From NCBI GenBank assembly GCA_013178155.1, contig JABLXH010000040.1:16675-80674 (forward strand): DNA of 64,000 nucleotides. Direction: 5' to 3'. Positions 8,329-16,874 of this stretch are shown one piece after another. Below the pieces are notes generated by a model. The model ran no database searches. It was not told the DNA's origin and saw only the letters and a program-made list of their open reading frames with translations. Position numbers and translations under genes: made by a program. The number at the start of each line of letters is the position of its first letter. Position 1 is the first letter of the stretch. This DNA is from Armatimonadota bacterium (GTDB taxonomy: Bacteria > Armatimonadota > Zipacnadia > Zipacnadales > UBA11051).

Positions 8329-9110
8329 TGGCTAAGGGCCCACTCATCGAGATCAGAGACCTGAAGAAGCGCTACACGGTGCTGCACAACCGTCCCTACA
8401 GCTTCAAGGACGCCATGGTCCGGAAGCTGACGCGGCGGACCGTGGAGCGTGAAACCTTCTGGGCGCTCAAGGGCGTCTCGCTGACCGTGCAGCCGGGCGA
8501 CACGGTGGGGATCATCGGTCCCAATGGCTCGGGCAAGAGCACGATGCTGGGGATTATCGCCCGGATCCTCCGCCCTACCGAGGGGACCGTCGAGGTTCGC
8601 GGGCGGGTGTCCGTGCTCATGGAAGCAGGCGTCGGGTTCCATGAAGACCTGACGGGGATTGAGAACATCTATCTGAGCGGGGCTCTCCTGGGTCTGACGC
8701 GGCGTCAGATTGCGGCCCGCGTGGACAGCATCGTCGAGTTTGCCGACCTCCATGGTTTTGCCGACACCCCGGTGCGCATGCTGTCCTCCGGCATGTATGT
8801 GCGTCTCGGGTTTGCTGTTGCGGTGCATCTGGAGCCGAATATCCTGCTGGTGGACGAGGTCCTGGCAGTAGGCGATGAGGAGTTCCACCACAAGTGTCGC
8901 CAGCGGCTGCGTGAGTTCTGCCGGGAAGGCGGTGCGGTGGTCTTCGTCTCCCACCGCATGCCGGAGGTCAAGTGGCTCTGCCAGCGCACTCTGTGGCTGG
9001 AGAACGGCCTGGTGCACCGCGAGGGCCCGACCCCCGAGGTTGTCGCGGCCTACGTTGCCGCGCACCAGCCTGACGAGCCCAACTGGGACATCGAGGAACC
9101 ACCGGGTTAG
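8328..9110 (+). CDS. ABC polysaccharide exporter ATPase (Wzt-like, short form)
   Basis: The 260-residue nucleotide-binding subunit energises the Wzm-like permease. Walker A is GPNGSGKST, the signature is MLSSGM, and Walker B is ILLVDEVLAVGDEEF, followed by a switch His in VSHRM. The extended N-terminal loop (HNRPYSFKDAMVRKLTRR) is typical of TagH/Wzt/KpsT-type ATPases. The protein stops soon after the ATPase fold, so it lacks the C-terminal carbohydrate-binding domain found in O9a-type Wzt. GGAGG precedes the ATG, which overlaps the permease stop. The 3' end overlaps the convergent glycosyltransferase by 4 nt. Confidence 0.92.
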   Translation: MAKGPLIEIRDLKKRYTVLHNRPYSFKDAMVRKLTRRTVERETFWALKGVSLTVQPGDTVGIIGPNGSGKSTMLGIIARILRPTEGTVEVRGRVSVLMEAGVGFHEDLTGIENIYLSGALLGLTRRQIAARVDSIVEFADLHGFADTPVRMLSSGMYVRLGFAVAVHLEPNILLVDEVLAVGDEEFHHKCRQRLREFCREGGAVVFVSHRMPEVKWLCQRTLWLENGLVHREGPTPEVVAAYVAAHQPDEPNWDIEEPPG

Positions 9111-10024
9111 GGGAGACCCCGCCGCAACTGCAGCCCCAGTGCCCGCGCGAAGAGCCCGGTCCGGCGCCGCAGGCCAGGGTGCAATCCCAGGGTCACCAGA
9201 GTCAGCAGGACTGCCCCTAGCAGGCGCAGGCTCGAACCCGTCAGCCCCGCCGCCCGTGCCAACAGCCCCTGCCAACTACTCCCGTGGCGCCGGAAGTACC
9301 GCGCGGCCGCCAGGTTGTAGGCAGCGATCATCTCCGCCCGCGCCTGACGTGAACTGGCCCCGTGGTGGTGAAGCATCTCGGCAGCGGGTACGTAGAACAG
9401 CTTCCACCCCGCCTGCCGGAAGCGCAGGCACCAGTCGCTGTCCTCGCAGTACATGAAGTACCCTTCGTCCAGCAGACCCACCTGCTGCAGGGCCTCACGA
9501 CGCACGAGGAGGCAGGCGCCGTGCAGGTGCGGGACCTCGACCGGCTCTGACATCGCGAGCAGTTGACCGTTCGCTCGGGTCGGCAGGCGGTCCAGGTAGA
9601 GCTGCTGCCGGATGAACTCCCCCAGCGTGAAGCCATGGGGCCACGTGCTTTGGACGGTGCCGTCAGGCAGCACGAGCTTCGCCCCGGCCATGCCGGCGTG
9701 CGGAGTGGCATCCATGAACCCCACAAGCGCGTCGAGAGCCCCCGGGCGGACCTCGATGTCGCTGTTCAGGATCAGGGCATAGCGAGCCCTGAGCCCTGCA
9801 AGGGCCAGATTGTTGGCTGCGGCGTACCCAAGGTTACGGTCTTGAGGCATTAGCCGCGCCTGCGGGAACTCCTCACGCACCATCTCGGCACTGCCGTCCG
9901 AAGAGGCGTTGTCCACCACCACGATCTCTGCCTGGCAGGCGCAGGGGCAGGTGGCCAGAGACTGCAGACACCGCCGCAGAAGGTCCCGGGTGTTGTAGCT
10001 GACGACGATGATGGTGAGGTCCAT
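9107..10024 (-). CDS. Family 2 glycosyltransferase
   Basis: A 305-residue GT2 enzyme. Its N-terminus MDLTIIVVSYNTRDLLRRC and VVDNASSDGSAEMVREEF closely parallel the glycosyltransferase at 6473-7402, and the metal-site motif is LNSDIEV. YCEDSDWCLRF corresponds to the YDDADLGLRL block of that paralog. The C-terminus has a hydrophobic segment (LRLLGAVLLTLVTLGL) that may associate with the membrane. ATG 10024 or GTG 10030 could both serve as start, and neither has a strong ribosome site. It probably adds a sugar to the glycan exported by the neighbouring ABC system, although it lies on the opposite strand and is co-directional with the AGE epimerase gene. Confidence 0.87.
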   Translation of the reverse strand: MDLTIIVVSYNTRDLLRRCLQSLATCPCACQAEIVVVDNASSDGSAEMVREEFPQARLMPQDRNLGYAAANNLALAGLRARYALILNSDIEVRPGALDALVGFMDATPHAGMAGAKLVLPDGTVQSTWPHGFTLGEFIRQQLYLDRLPTRANGQLLAMSEPVEVPHLHGACLLVRREALQQVGLLDEGYFMYCEDSDWCLRFRQAGWKLFYVPAAEMLHHHGASSRQARAEMIAAYNLAAARYFRRHGSSWQGLLARAAGLTGSSLRLLGAVLLTLVTLGLHPGLRRRTGLFARALGLQLRRGLP

Positions 10025-10040
10025 CGTCACGTCCGAGGGG

Positions 10041-11219
10041 TCATCCTTCCGCCAACCGCTGCAGCACGTCGCGGCAGTAGATCAGGGCTCGTGGCAGATG
10101 GAAGGGGTCTTTGACCGGCAGCGCAACGACTTCGGTAATGGGTTGGCCCTGGCGGTCCAGGCGCTGGCGCCACTCGCCGTGCTCGCGATCCGGGAAATGG
10201 CTGAAGGCGTAGTCATGGACGCGGTCATACCACTCCAGGCACCAGGCCTCTCCCGAGCACTCGTAAGCCAGCAGGAGGGCGTAGAGGGCTTCGGTGTGGG
10301 GCCACCACAGCTTCGCCTGGGGGAAGGGCCAGGCCGGCGGCTCTCCAGTGGGGTCAATGGCGTGGTAGATCCCGCCATACTCCTCGTCCCAGCCCGCTTC
10401 CAGGGCCCAACCGATGGTCTCCACGGCCTGATCCACCCGCGTGGCGAAGCCCCGGTCGCGGTATAGGTGGATCATGAACCACATCGACTCGATCACGTGG
10501 CCCGGATTGACGACCCGCCCTTCAGGCCGGTCGAGAAGTGTGCCGTCGGGGGCGACATATTCGAAGAGCAGGCGCCGTTCGGGGTGGCGGAACAGGTCCA
10601 TGACCTGGTCCGCAAGGGCCAGGGCCTCGGCGCGGATCGCCGGGTCACCGAGGTAGAGGCCCAGCTCGTCAAACACATGCGAGAAGATCATCGCAATGCC
10701 GTGGGCGATGGCGCCGTCCGGGATGGTGTACGGTGCAGTCTGGTAGCTGCCAGGCACCGCCAGGCGGGCTCGGACGCTGTCGTAGGTCTGCAGGGCAGTG
10801 GCGATGGCCTGCTCATTGCCGGTGGCACGGGCGTACTCAGTGAGACCATAGATGGCGAAACCGTCGGCGTAGATGCTGGTAGCGCCCTCCACGATGTTGC
10901 CGTCCTGGTCCAGGTGGAATACCCACTGCCCTTCTGGATCCCGGCCGTGAGCCAGAACAAAGCCAAACAAGTTGTCGGCGACACGCAGGAACATCGGGTC
11001 GGGCCGCACACGGTTGTACAATGCCGAGAAGGTCCACAGAGCCCGTAGCTGCGACCACAGGTACTTGTCGGTAGAGATCACGCTGCCGTCATCCCGCAGG
11101 CAGGTGAGCAGTCCACCGTGTTCCCAGTCCACCGCGTGTCGCAGCCAGAAGGGCACACAGTGCTGCAGGAGCTCGGTCTCGTAGAGGGCCAACAGATCCG
11201 GGAAGGGCGCAGGCACCAT
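10041..11219 (-). CDS. N-acylglucosamine 2-epimerase family protein (AGE / cellobiose 2-epimerase-like)
   Basis: 392 residues with the (alpha/alpha)6-barrel pattern of the AGE superfamily: YLWSQLRALWTFSALYNRV, HPERRLLFEYVAPDG, NPGHVIESMWFMIHL and PQAKLWWPHTEALYALLL supply the His, Glu and Trp residues expected in the barrel. Family members epimerise GlcNAc/ManNAc or the reducing end of oligosaccharides. No sialic acid genes are present, so a cellobiose- or mannose-type epimerase role in glycan breakdown is more likely. It follows the sulfatase with almost no gap (stop TAG at 11226-11228). ATG 11219 or GTG 11225 may be the start. Confidence 0.85.
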   Translation of the reverse strand: MVPAPFPDLLALYETELLQHCVPFWLRHAVDWEHGGLLTCLRDDGSVISTDKYLWSQLRALWTFSALYNRVRPDPMFLRVADNLFGFVLAHGRDPEGQWVFHLDQDGNIVEGATSIYADGFAIYGLTEYARATGNEQAIATALQTYDSVRARLAVPGSYQTAPYTIPDGAIAHGIAMIFSHVFDELGLYLGDPAIRAEALALADQVMDLFRHPERRLLFEYVAPDGTLLDRPEGRVVNPGHVIESMWFMIHLYRDRGFATRVDQAVETIGWALEAGWDEEYGGIYHAIDPTGEPPAWPFPQAKLWWPHTEALYALLLAYECSGEAWCLEWYDRVHDYAFSHFPDREHGEWRQRLDRQGQPITEVVALPVKDPFHLPRALIYCRDVLQRLAEG

Positions 11220-11225
11220 ACTCAC

Positions 11226-12563
11226 CTAACCTTCGCGCACGTCATGTTCGTTCAGCCCGTCGTGCTCGGGGACCACGTACCGCCCGAACCACTCCTCCAT
11301 CTCACCACGCAGCTCCCGCACGCGAGCCGCGTGGGAGGGGATGTCCACCAGGTTCTCCCGCTCATCGGGGTCGTTCCGCAGGTCATAGAGTTCCGGTGGT
11401 CCCACCTCGTAGCGGTGAACGTATTTCCATTCGCGGGTCCGTATCATGCGCACCGGGCCGTACTCGTCATAGATCACAACCTGCTCGCGTCCGCTCGACG
11501 ATTCACCCCGCAGCAGAGGAAGGAAGCTCTGGCCGGGCAGGTTACGGCCCTCGGGAAGTGGCAGCCCCAGGTAGTCCAGGAGAGTGGGCATGAAGTCACA
11601 GGCGCTGACGAGGGCCGAGCAGCGGCCAACAGTGGCTTCGGGCCCGCTCCAGATGAACGGGACCCGGATGGAGTTTTCATACATATTGCGCGGATGTGTG
11701 CCGTTGCCCTTGCCCCAGAAGCCATGGTGCCCGCAACTGAAGCCATTGTCGCTGGCAAATATGATCAGCGTGTTCTGCCGAATCCCCAGAGCCTCAACAC
11801 GGTCAAGCAGACGACCGATGCCGGTGTCCATGGCGGTCACGGCCGCAAAGTAGCCCTTCAGCATCTCGCGATTGCCCAGACAGTGGTCGGTCAGTGAGAT
11901 GGCCCACGGGTGCCGCGGCTCCTGCGGGCAGGTGACGAAGGGACAGTCGTCATAGGAGGCCAGCAGGTCAGCCGGATGGTGCTCAGCACCCCAGGGCGAG
12001 TGCGGCGCTGTATAGCCCACGTACAGGCAGAAGGGGCCCGTGTGGTGCTGGTCCAGGAAGCTGAGGGCCTCTTCGGTGATGGCATCCGTGACATAGCGGG
12101 GCTCGGCGAAGGGAACGCCGTCCCGGACCATGGGCGCGTTGTAGTAGGGACCGCCCCCTTGCTGGTGAGCATACCAGTAGCTGAAACTGTGCTGGGGGTG
12201 CAGGCTGTCGCCCATGTGCCATTTGCCCGACAGGCCGCATGTGTAGCCCTGGGCGGCCAGGACGTCCGTGTAAGCCACCTCATCGGCCAGGAGTTGCCGT
12301 GCACCCGGACCCATGTTCTCGTGGTTCAGCCACTGGTGAATGCCATGTTGCGATGGGATGCGGCCGGTCAGGAGGCTGGCGCGGGCCGGAGAGCACACCG
12401 GGCTGGCACAGAAGAAGCGGTCAAAGACCACTCCCCCGGCGGCCAGGCGGTCCAGGTTGGGGGTCCGAATCTCGTCGTTGCCATAGCATCCCGCCGCCCA
12501 GGGGCCCTGGTCGTCGGAGAGGATGAAGATCACGTTCGGGCGCCGCGAGCCATCGTTGGCCAC
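11226..12563 (-). CDS. Sulfatase (formylglycine-dependent, family S1-like)
   Basis: This 445-residue enzyme would hydrolyse sulfate esters of sugars or polysaccharides. The fold start RPNVIFILSDDQG gives the metal-binding Asp pair. CSPARASLLTGR is the C-x-P-x-R formylglycine site, of the Cys type. LIIFASDNGFSCGHHG supplies further active-site residues and ELYDLRNDPDERENLV the C-terminal signature. No signal peptide is visible, so it may be cytoplasmic. The GTG at 12563 is preceded by TAGGAGG and was preferred over upstream codons, which overlap the neighbouring epimerase. No sulfatase-maturing enzyme is encoded in the window. It belongs to a co-directional carbohydrate gene set. Confidence 0.92.
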   Translation of the reverse strand: MANDGSRRPNVIFILSDDQGPWAAGCYGNDEIRTPNLDRLAAGGVVFDRFFCASPVCSPARASLLTGRIPSQHGIHQWLNHENMGPGARQLLADEVAYTDVLAAQGYTCGLSGKWHMGDSLHPQHSFSYWYAHQQGGGPYYNAPMVRDGVPFAEPRYVTDAITEEALSFLDQHHTGPFCLYVGYTAPHSPWGAEHHPADLLASYDDCPFVTCPQEPRHPWAISLTDHCLGNREMLKGYFAAVTAMDTGIGRLLDRVEALGIRQNTLIIFASDNGFSCGHHGFWGKGNGTHPRNMYENSIRVPFIWSGPEATVGRCSALVSACDFMPTLLDYLGLPLPEGRNLPGQSFLPLLRGESSSGREQVVIYDEYGPVRMIRTREWKYVHRYEVGPPELYDLRNDPDERENLVDIPSHAARVRELRGEMEEWFGRYVVPEHDGLNEHDVREG

Positions 12564-12573
12564 GGTAGACCTC

Positions 12574-13407
12574 CTATCGCTGCGGCAGGACCTCGGCGAC
12601 GAACCCCAACTGGGCCTCAATGCGACGGACATCGTAGACCGAGGCGTATTCGTTCCCCGGCTGCTCGAAGTAAGAGACATCAACCTCGTCGCCATACCAG
12701 CCGCGCAGGATGTCAGCGACGGGGTCAGCCGCCCAGGCCTGCGGCCCCGCGGCGTTCATGACCCGCACCCCGGGGCCGCAGTCCGTCTCCAGCGCGAGCG
12801 TGAACGCCCGCACCGCATCTCGCAGGGCCATGATCGTCAGGCCACCGAGCGCCCACTGACCCAGGGAGCCAACCCTGACCAGCGGCGGCAGTCCGTCGTC
12901 GGGCACCACCGACGACAGGCGCAGGTTGATGACCTCCAGGGATGGGTCCTGACGACCGTAGTACCTGGTGATCTCTTCCATCAGGGACTTCGAGAGCCCA
13001 TAGCCGTCGCGGTCCAGACATGGATGGTCATCGGGAATGGGCAACCGCAGCGGCCGGAAGAGCGGACTTTGGAAGCCCACGGCGGCGATCGAACTGGCCA
13101 TCACGAACTTGCGGCAGCCCCGGTCCATCAGGTACCGCATCAGGCAACGGGTGCCTTCGACGTTCACGAGGATGCAGTCGCGCTCCGGGGCGCCGCCGGT
13201 GACAGCCCCTAGATGCACCACCGACTCCACCGGTATGCTGTCAAGCTGGCGTAGGTCCTCGAAGGAGCCGAACTCGCCGCGTACCCATGGTAGCCCCAGT
13301 TGCGGGTCACGGCGGCTCAAGCACGTGACCTGGTGGCGCTGCGACAGCGCCGCAGACAGTGCGCGGCCGATGAAACCACTGGCGCCTGTGACGAGAACGC
13401 TCGACAT
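12574..13407 (-). CDS. NAD-dependent epimerase/dehydratase (extended SDR)
   Basis: A 277-residue Rossmann protein. VLVTGASGFIGRAL is the dinucleotide-binding motif, VVHLGAVTGG and MASSIAAVG are typical strands, and the catalytic YxxxK appears as YGLSK. It is shorter than UDP-glucose 4-epimerase (about 330) and the substrate is unknown. The ATG at 13407 has GGAGG 8 nt upstream. Its stop is 10 nt before the sulfatase start, so the two are probably co-transcribed. Confidence 0.87.
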   Translation of the reverse strand: MSSVLVTGASGFIGRALSAALSQRHQVTCLSRRDPQLGLPWVRGEFGSFEDLRQLDSIPVESVVHLGAVTGGAPERDCILVNVEGTRCLMRYLMDRGCRKFVMASSIAAVGFQSPLFRPLRLPIPDDHPCLDRDGYGLSKSLMEEITRYYGRQDPSLEVINLRLSSVVPDDGLPPLVRVGSLGQWALGGLTIMALRDAVRAFTLALETDCGPGVRVMNAAGPQAWAADPVADILRGWYGDEVDVSYFEQPGNEYASVYDVRRIEAQLGFVAEVLPQR

Positions 13408-13540
13408 CGGTGATCCTCCGGGTCGGGCACCTGAGGCGTTCCGACGTTGGCAACAGCCTCCGGCAGGGCCCCCAGGGCCCGACGAATGCGTAGAGAGACC
13501 GTCCGGCGGCCTCGGAGCGCTGTTGCCGCCGCTTACGGGC

Positions 13541-14548
13541 CTATGCTAGCCAGTTGATGACCACTCCCAGCACGTCGCGGTCCTCGCCCCGGTTCATCAG
13601 GTCGAACATGGCCGGAGCCTCGGTATATGGGATGCGGTGGGTGATCGTCTTCTCCCACCGCAGCGCACCCATGGCCATGTTGCGGACCACAGCGCGGCGG
13701 CAAGGCGCCATGCCGTCATCGCAGGGGAAGACCATGGTCAGACGCTTGCCATGCGGCGGCAGGAAGTGCATAGAAACCGGCTCAGCCCCGTAGTTGCCCT
13801 GCCAGACGAAGGTGCCGAAGGGCCGGCAGAGAGCGATGGCGGGGTCAATGCACGCCGGTATGCCAGTACATTCAAACACGGTGTCAGCACCATCGGGTGC
13901 GATCTTCTGCAGTTCTGATACCACATCACACTGGGCGCTGTTTAGCGTGTAGTCGGCACCCAGCTCCCGGGCGATCTCCAGGTTCTTCTCGGCGATGTCT
14001 ATGGCCACTGCCACGCAGCCGCGGTGGACACAGGCCGCCACCACTCCCAGGCCGATAAGCCCCACCCCATAGACAGCCACCACGCTGCCCATACGCGGGT
14101 TGGCCAGGTCGGTGCCGTACAATCCCACCGCTGGCATGACGAACATGCTGGCTACATCCATGCCGGCGCCGGGGACCATGTGAGCCGCGCCGTGGCTGGT
14201 ATGCGGTCGGAGCACCGCGTGGCTGCAGTGAGCGCCACTGACACACGAAACGGGGCTGCCGTCGGCCAGAAGCATGGCGTCATTGCAGCGGAAATAGACC
14301 GCATCACCGACTGCGAAGTCAGTGATGTCGCTCCCCACGGCCTCAACCACGCCCGTTCCCTGGTAACCGGTGCAAAGCGGGTACGGCCCCCAGGATATCT
14401 TGTTGCGGATGAGGGCGAACTCGGTGCCCCGGCTGATGCCGGTGTAGTGCGTGCGGATGGCGATCTGGTCCGGCGCAGGGCCCGGCAGGACGACCTCCTG
14501 CAGGCTGAAGCGCTGTTGCGCGTCACAGATAAGGGCTTGGGCTTGCAT
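13541..14548 (-). CDS. Zinc-type alcohol dehydrogenase-like MDR oxidoreductase
   Basis: 335 residues of the medium-chain dehydrogenase/reductase superfamily. GISRGTEFALI and GYQGTGVVEAVGSDITDFAVGDAVYF form the GroES-like half. VVAVYGVGLIGLGVVAACVHRG is the NAD(P)-binding motif. The Cys-rich structural zinc loop of classical alcohol dehydrogenases is not obvious and the usual catalytic Cys is replaced by S in GISRG, so it may be a zinc-poor sugar or polyol dehydrogenase. ATG 14548 has GAAGG upstream. In the carbohydrate cluster it could oxidise a sugar or sugar alcohol. Confidence 0.83.
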   Translation of the reverse strand: MQAQALICDAQQRFSLQEVVLPGPAPDQIAIRTHYTGISRGTEFALIRNKISWGPYPLCTGYQGTGVVEAVGSDITDFAVGDAVYFRCNDAMLLADGSPVSCVSGAHCSHAVLRPHTSHGAAHMVPGAGMDVASMFVMPAVGLYGTDLANPRMGSVVAVYGVGLIGLGVVAACVHRGCVAVAIDIAEKNLEIARELGADYTLNSAQCDVVSELQKIAPDGADTVFECTGIPACIDPAIALCRPFGTFVWQGNYGAEPVSMHFLPPHGKRLTMVFPCDDGMAPCRRAVVRNMAMGALRWEKTITHRIPYTEAPAMFDLMNRGEDRDVLGVVINWLA

Positions 14549-14603
14549 GGCGAGGTTCCCTTCAGGCAAGGCGTCGGGGTCGGAGACCCCTCCCACAAGG
14601 CGG

Positions 14604-14948
14604 TTAGCCCGGCGGCCAGGTCATCTGGCGGCCACCGAGCAGATGGACGTGGAGGTGGTCTACCGCCTGCTGTCCATGAGCGCCGCAGTTGATGACCAGA
14701 CGGTATCCCTGGTCGGACACCCCTTCCTGGCGCGCAATCTCGGTCGCCACGTGGAAGAGGTGACCGACAAGCGGCTCGTGCTGGGGCGTCATTTCGGAGA
14801 TGCGGGCAAGGTGCTGGCGCGGGACGACCAGTATGTGCACCGGCGCTTGGGGCTGGATGTCGCGGAAAGCGATGCAGGTCGGGTCCTCGTGAACGCGATC
14901 CGAAGGGATCTCACCGGCCACGATCTTGCAAAAGATGCAGTCGGCCAT
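14604..14948 (-). CDS. HIT family hydrolase (HinT-like)
   Basis: A 114-residue histidine-triad protein of normal HinT length. MADCIFCKIVAGEIPSDRV opens the fold and HLHVHLLGG carries the H-x-H-x-H nucleotide hydrolase motif. Homologs hydrolyse adenosine phosphoramidates and related nucleotidyl adducts in the cytoplasm. The ATG at 14948 has GGAGG 6 nt upstream. It sits between a membrane protein and an MDR dehydrogenase, all on the minus strand, with no evident functional link. Confidence 0.93.
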   Translation of the reverse strand: MADCIFCKIVAGEIPSDRVHEDPTCIAFRDIQPQAPVHILVVPRQHLARISEMTPQHEPLVGHLFHVATEIARQEGVSDQGYRLVINCGAHGQQAVDHLHVHLLGGRQMTWPPG

Positions 14949-14992
14949 GGCAACACCTCCAGTGACGACGGGCGTCAGTGAGCCAAGTGGCT

Positions 14993-15814
14993 CTAATGAC
15001 GACAATCAAGCAGTACCTGGGCGTCACCCGCAACTGGATTGTCGGACAGGACGGCCACCTGCCATTCGTTGCCGCGCGGGCCGTACACCACAATGCCCGC
15101 GATACCCTCGCCAAGGGTCTCAGGCGACCAGGCCGGCAGGTTCCACCGATCGTCGGTCTCCGCCATTGTCTCCAGGACTGCTGAGCGGTCAGATGTCTGC
15201 AGAGACGCGTCGGCGGGCCAGACCTCCGCACCCGGTGTCACAAACTGCCGTGCGGCTGAGGGCGGCATGGTCACCACGGCACGGATGTGCATGCCTTCTT
15301 CCGCGCGTAGACCTCCGGCCACAAGCCGGCTGTCGGGTGGAAACTCAATGCCGGTGAGTTGCTCCAGGCGCGAGAGGCTGGCAATGCTCATCACCTTGCC
15401 CGGCCTGACGTAAAGCGCCCGGGCGAGAGACACCGTGGCGAGGGTTGTGAGGAGCATAAGCAACAGGCTGGAAAGCAGTGGCGGCCGCCGCTGTCGGTTG
15501 GCGGCTCTGGCCATCAGCAGGAGACCGACCAGACCGATAAGGGCCCAGCCGGCCAGTCCGAGCCACCAGAGGCCCCCTTTGGGAGCGACCCCCGCGAGCT
15601 CCAGTGGTCGCAGACCATACCACCACCAGGGGCCAGAGAAGACGGCGCTGAAACGACTGAAGAGCATCACGCCGAGGAGGCCGAAGACCGCTGCCAAGGC
15701 CGCAGCGGCCCCCACCAGGAGGCAGAGCACCCGCAACCACCGGCGTGACCGTCGGTGTATACCCGGTCGTGAAGCCCCGACCGCCGTTCCCCCAACCAGA
15801 GGGAATCGGTCCAT
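14993..15814 (-). CDS. Membrane protein of unknown function
   Basis: 273 residues. After a basic N-terminus (HRRSRRWLRVL) there are three hydrophobic segments: LCLLVGAAAALAAVFGLLGV, LWWLGLAGWALIGLVGLLLM and LLSSLLLMLLTTLATVSL. About 140 residues of mostly hydrophilic C-terminal domain follow, probably outside the membrane. I recognise no family. ATG 15814 has GAGGGG upstream; the frame is open further but lacks a good start. It lies between the Hyi-like isomerase and HIT genes in the same orientation. Confidence 0.7.
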   Translation of the reverse strand: MDRFPLVGGTAVGASRPGIHRRSRRWLRVLCLLVGAAAALAAVFGLLGVMLFSRFSAVFSGPWWWYGLRPLELAGVAPKGGLWWLGLAGWALIGLVGLLLMARAANRQRRPPLLSSLLLMLLTTLATVSLARALYVRPGKVMSIASLSRLEQLTGIEFPPDSRLVAGGLRAEEGMHIRAVVTMPPSAARQFVTPGAEVWPADASLQTSDRSAVLETMAETDDRWNLPAWSPETLGEGIAGIVVYGPRGNEWQVAVLSDNPVAGDAQVLLDCRH

Positions 15815-15906
15815 CGCCAGCGCCCCCTCGCTGCCTGTTTCATCCCAGCGGCTGAGCCCCGGTGTCCCCCCGGCACCCGGAGGCTCGGCGCACCTGCTAT
15901 CGTCCG

Positions 15907-16677
15907 CTACAGCCCGGCGATCTGCCTGACCTGCGCGAGGGCCGCCTCCGGTGTCCCGCTGCAACGGAATTCCAGGCCCACATGGCCGCTGTAGTCCAGC
16001 TCGCCAATCCGCCGAAACACGTTGGCATAGTTGATCTCGCCCGTACCCGGCTCAAAGCGGCCGGGAACGTCCGCCACATGGAAATGGCCGATGCGCGAGA
16101 TCCCGGCGGTGATACGCTCGATGAGGTTGCCCTCAGTGATCTGCTGATGGTAGATGTCGTAAAGAAGCTTCACCCGGGGGCTGCCGACCTCCTCCAGGAC
16201 CTCGAAGCCTTCGTCGGACGTGGCCAGGTAGTAGCCCTTGTGGTCTACCAGGATGTTCAGGGGCTCCAGGACAAGGTCCACGCCCGCGTCCTCGGCGACG
16301 GGCGCCAGGCCCTTGAGACCGTTGACAACGGCCACGTGCTGATCCACGCGGCTCATGTCGGGGATCTCCTGGCCCGTGGTAACGATCAGGACAGGAACAC
16401 CCAGGCGCTTGGCTTCGGCGACAGAGTCCCGGGCCTCCTCGACCCACGTGGCCGTGGTCTCGGGGTTCACGAGAGCAGCGTCGGTCTGGACGCAGAAGCC
16501 CGCGATGTTCACACCAACGGCGTCGGCTTTGGCCTTGATGGCATCCATGTCCTTCTGCTTCCAACCCCAGAACTCAAAGGCCGGATAGCCAGCTTTCGCG
16601 ACAGCCTCGATCCGGTCCAGGATGTCACGGTCGTTGAAGATCATCTCAATGCAGACCGAGAACTTGAGCGCTCCCAT
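15907..16677 (-). CDS. Hydroxypyruvate isomerase-like TIM-barrel protein
   Basis: 256 residues of the xylose-isomerase-like TIM-barrel superfamily, closest in layout to Hyi. FSVCIEMIFNDRD opens the barrel, VLEPLNILVDHKGYYL provides a metal Glu, LLYDIYHQQITEG a metal Asp and His, GHFHVADVPGRFEPGTGEI the sugar-binding segment, and VGLEFRC the final Glu. Hyi interconverts hydroxypyruvate and tartronate semialdehyde, and a glycerate kinase is present elsewhere in the window. The ATG at 16677 was preferred over a TTG six codons upstream. A TATAAT-like -10 lies upstream (minus strand, 16764-16769). Exact substrate is inferred. Confidence 0.83.
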   Translation of the reverse strand: MGALKFSVCIEMIFNDRDILDRIEAVAKAGYPAFEFWGWKQKDMDAIKAKADAVGVNIAGFCVQTDAALVNPETTATWVEEARDSVAEAKRLGVPVLIVTTGQEIPDMSRVDQHVAVVNGLKGLAPVAEDAGVDLVLEPLNILVDHKGYYLATSDEGFEVLEEVGSPRVKLLYDIYHQQITEGNLIERITAGISRIGHFHVADVPGRFEPGTGEINYANVFRRIGELDYSGHVGLEFRCSGTPEAALAQVRQIAGL

Positions 16678-16763
16678 AGTTTCGCACCGTCCCAATCAGG
16701 CAATAGTGAGGTTGGCTGGAGTTTCGCCCGGACAATGGGGGGAACCTGCCTGGCCTGCCAGGC

Positions 16764-16769
16764 ATTATA
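16764..16769 (-). promoter_or_regulatory. Candidate -10 element for the Hyi-like gene
   Basis: A perfect TATAAT on the minus strand lies 87 nt upstream of the Hyi-like start, in the gap divergent to ilvE. No good -35 is found at 16-18 nt, so this is a weak promoter call. Confidence 0.35.
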
Positions 16770-16792
16770 CTCCAAGATACCAACGGGAGGCT

Positions 16793-16822
16793 TTGAAAAG
16801 GCGCTCTCCCTTGTGCTATACT
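16793..16822 (+). promoter_or_regulatory. Sigma-70-type promoter of ilvE
   Basis: TTGAAA (16793-16798), an 18-nt spacer and TATACT (16817-16822) on the plus strand. The -10 ends 52 nt before the ilvE ATG. Confidence 0.75.
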
Positions 16823-16874
16823 GCGGCAAGAGAAGCGAGGAGTGGCTGCAGAGACTCTAAGGGTGGGTATGTGA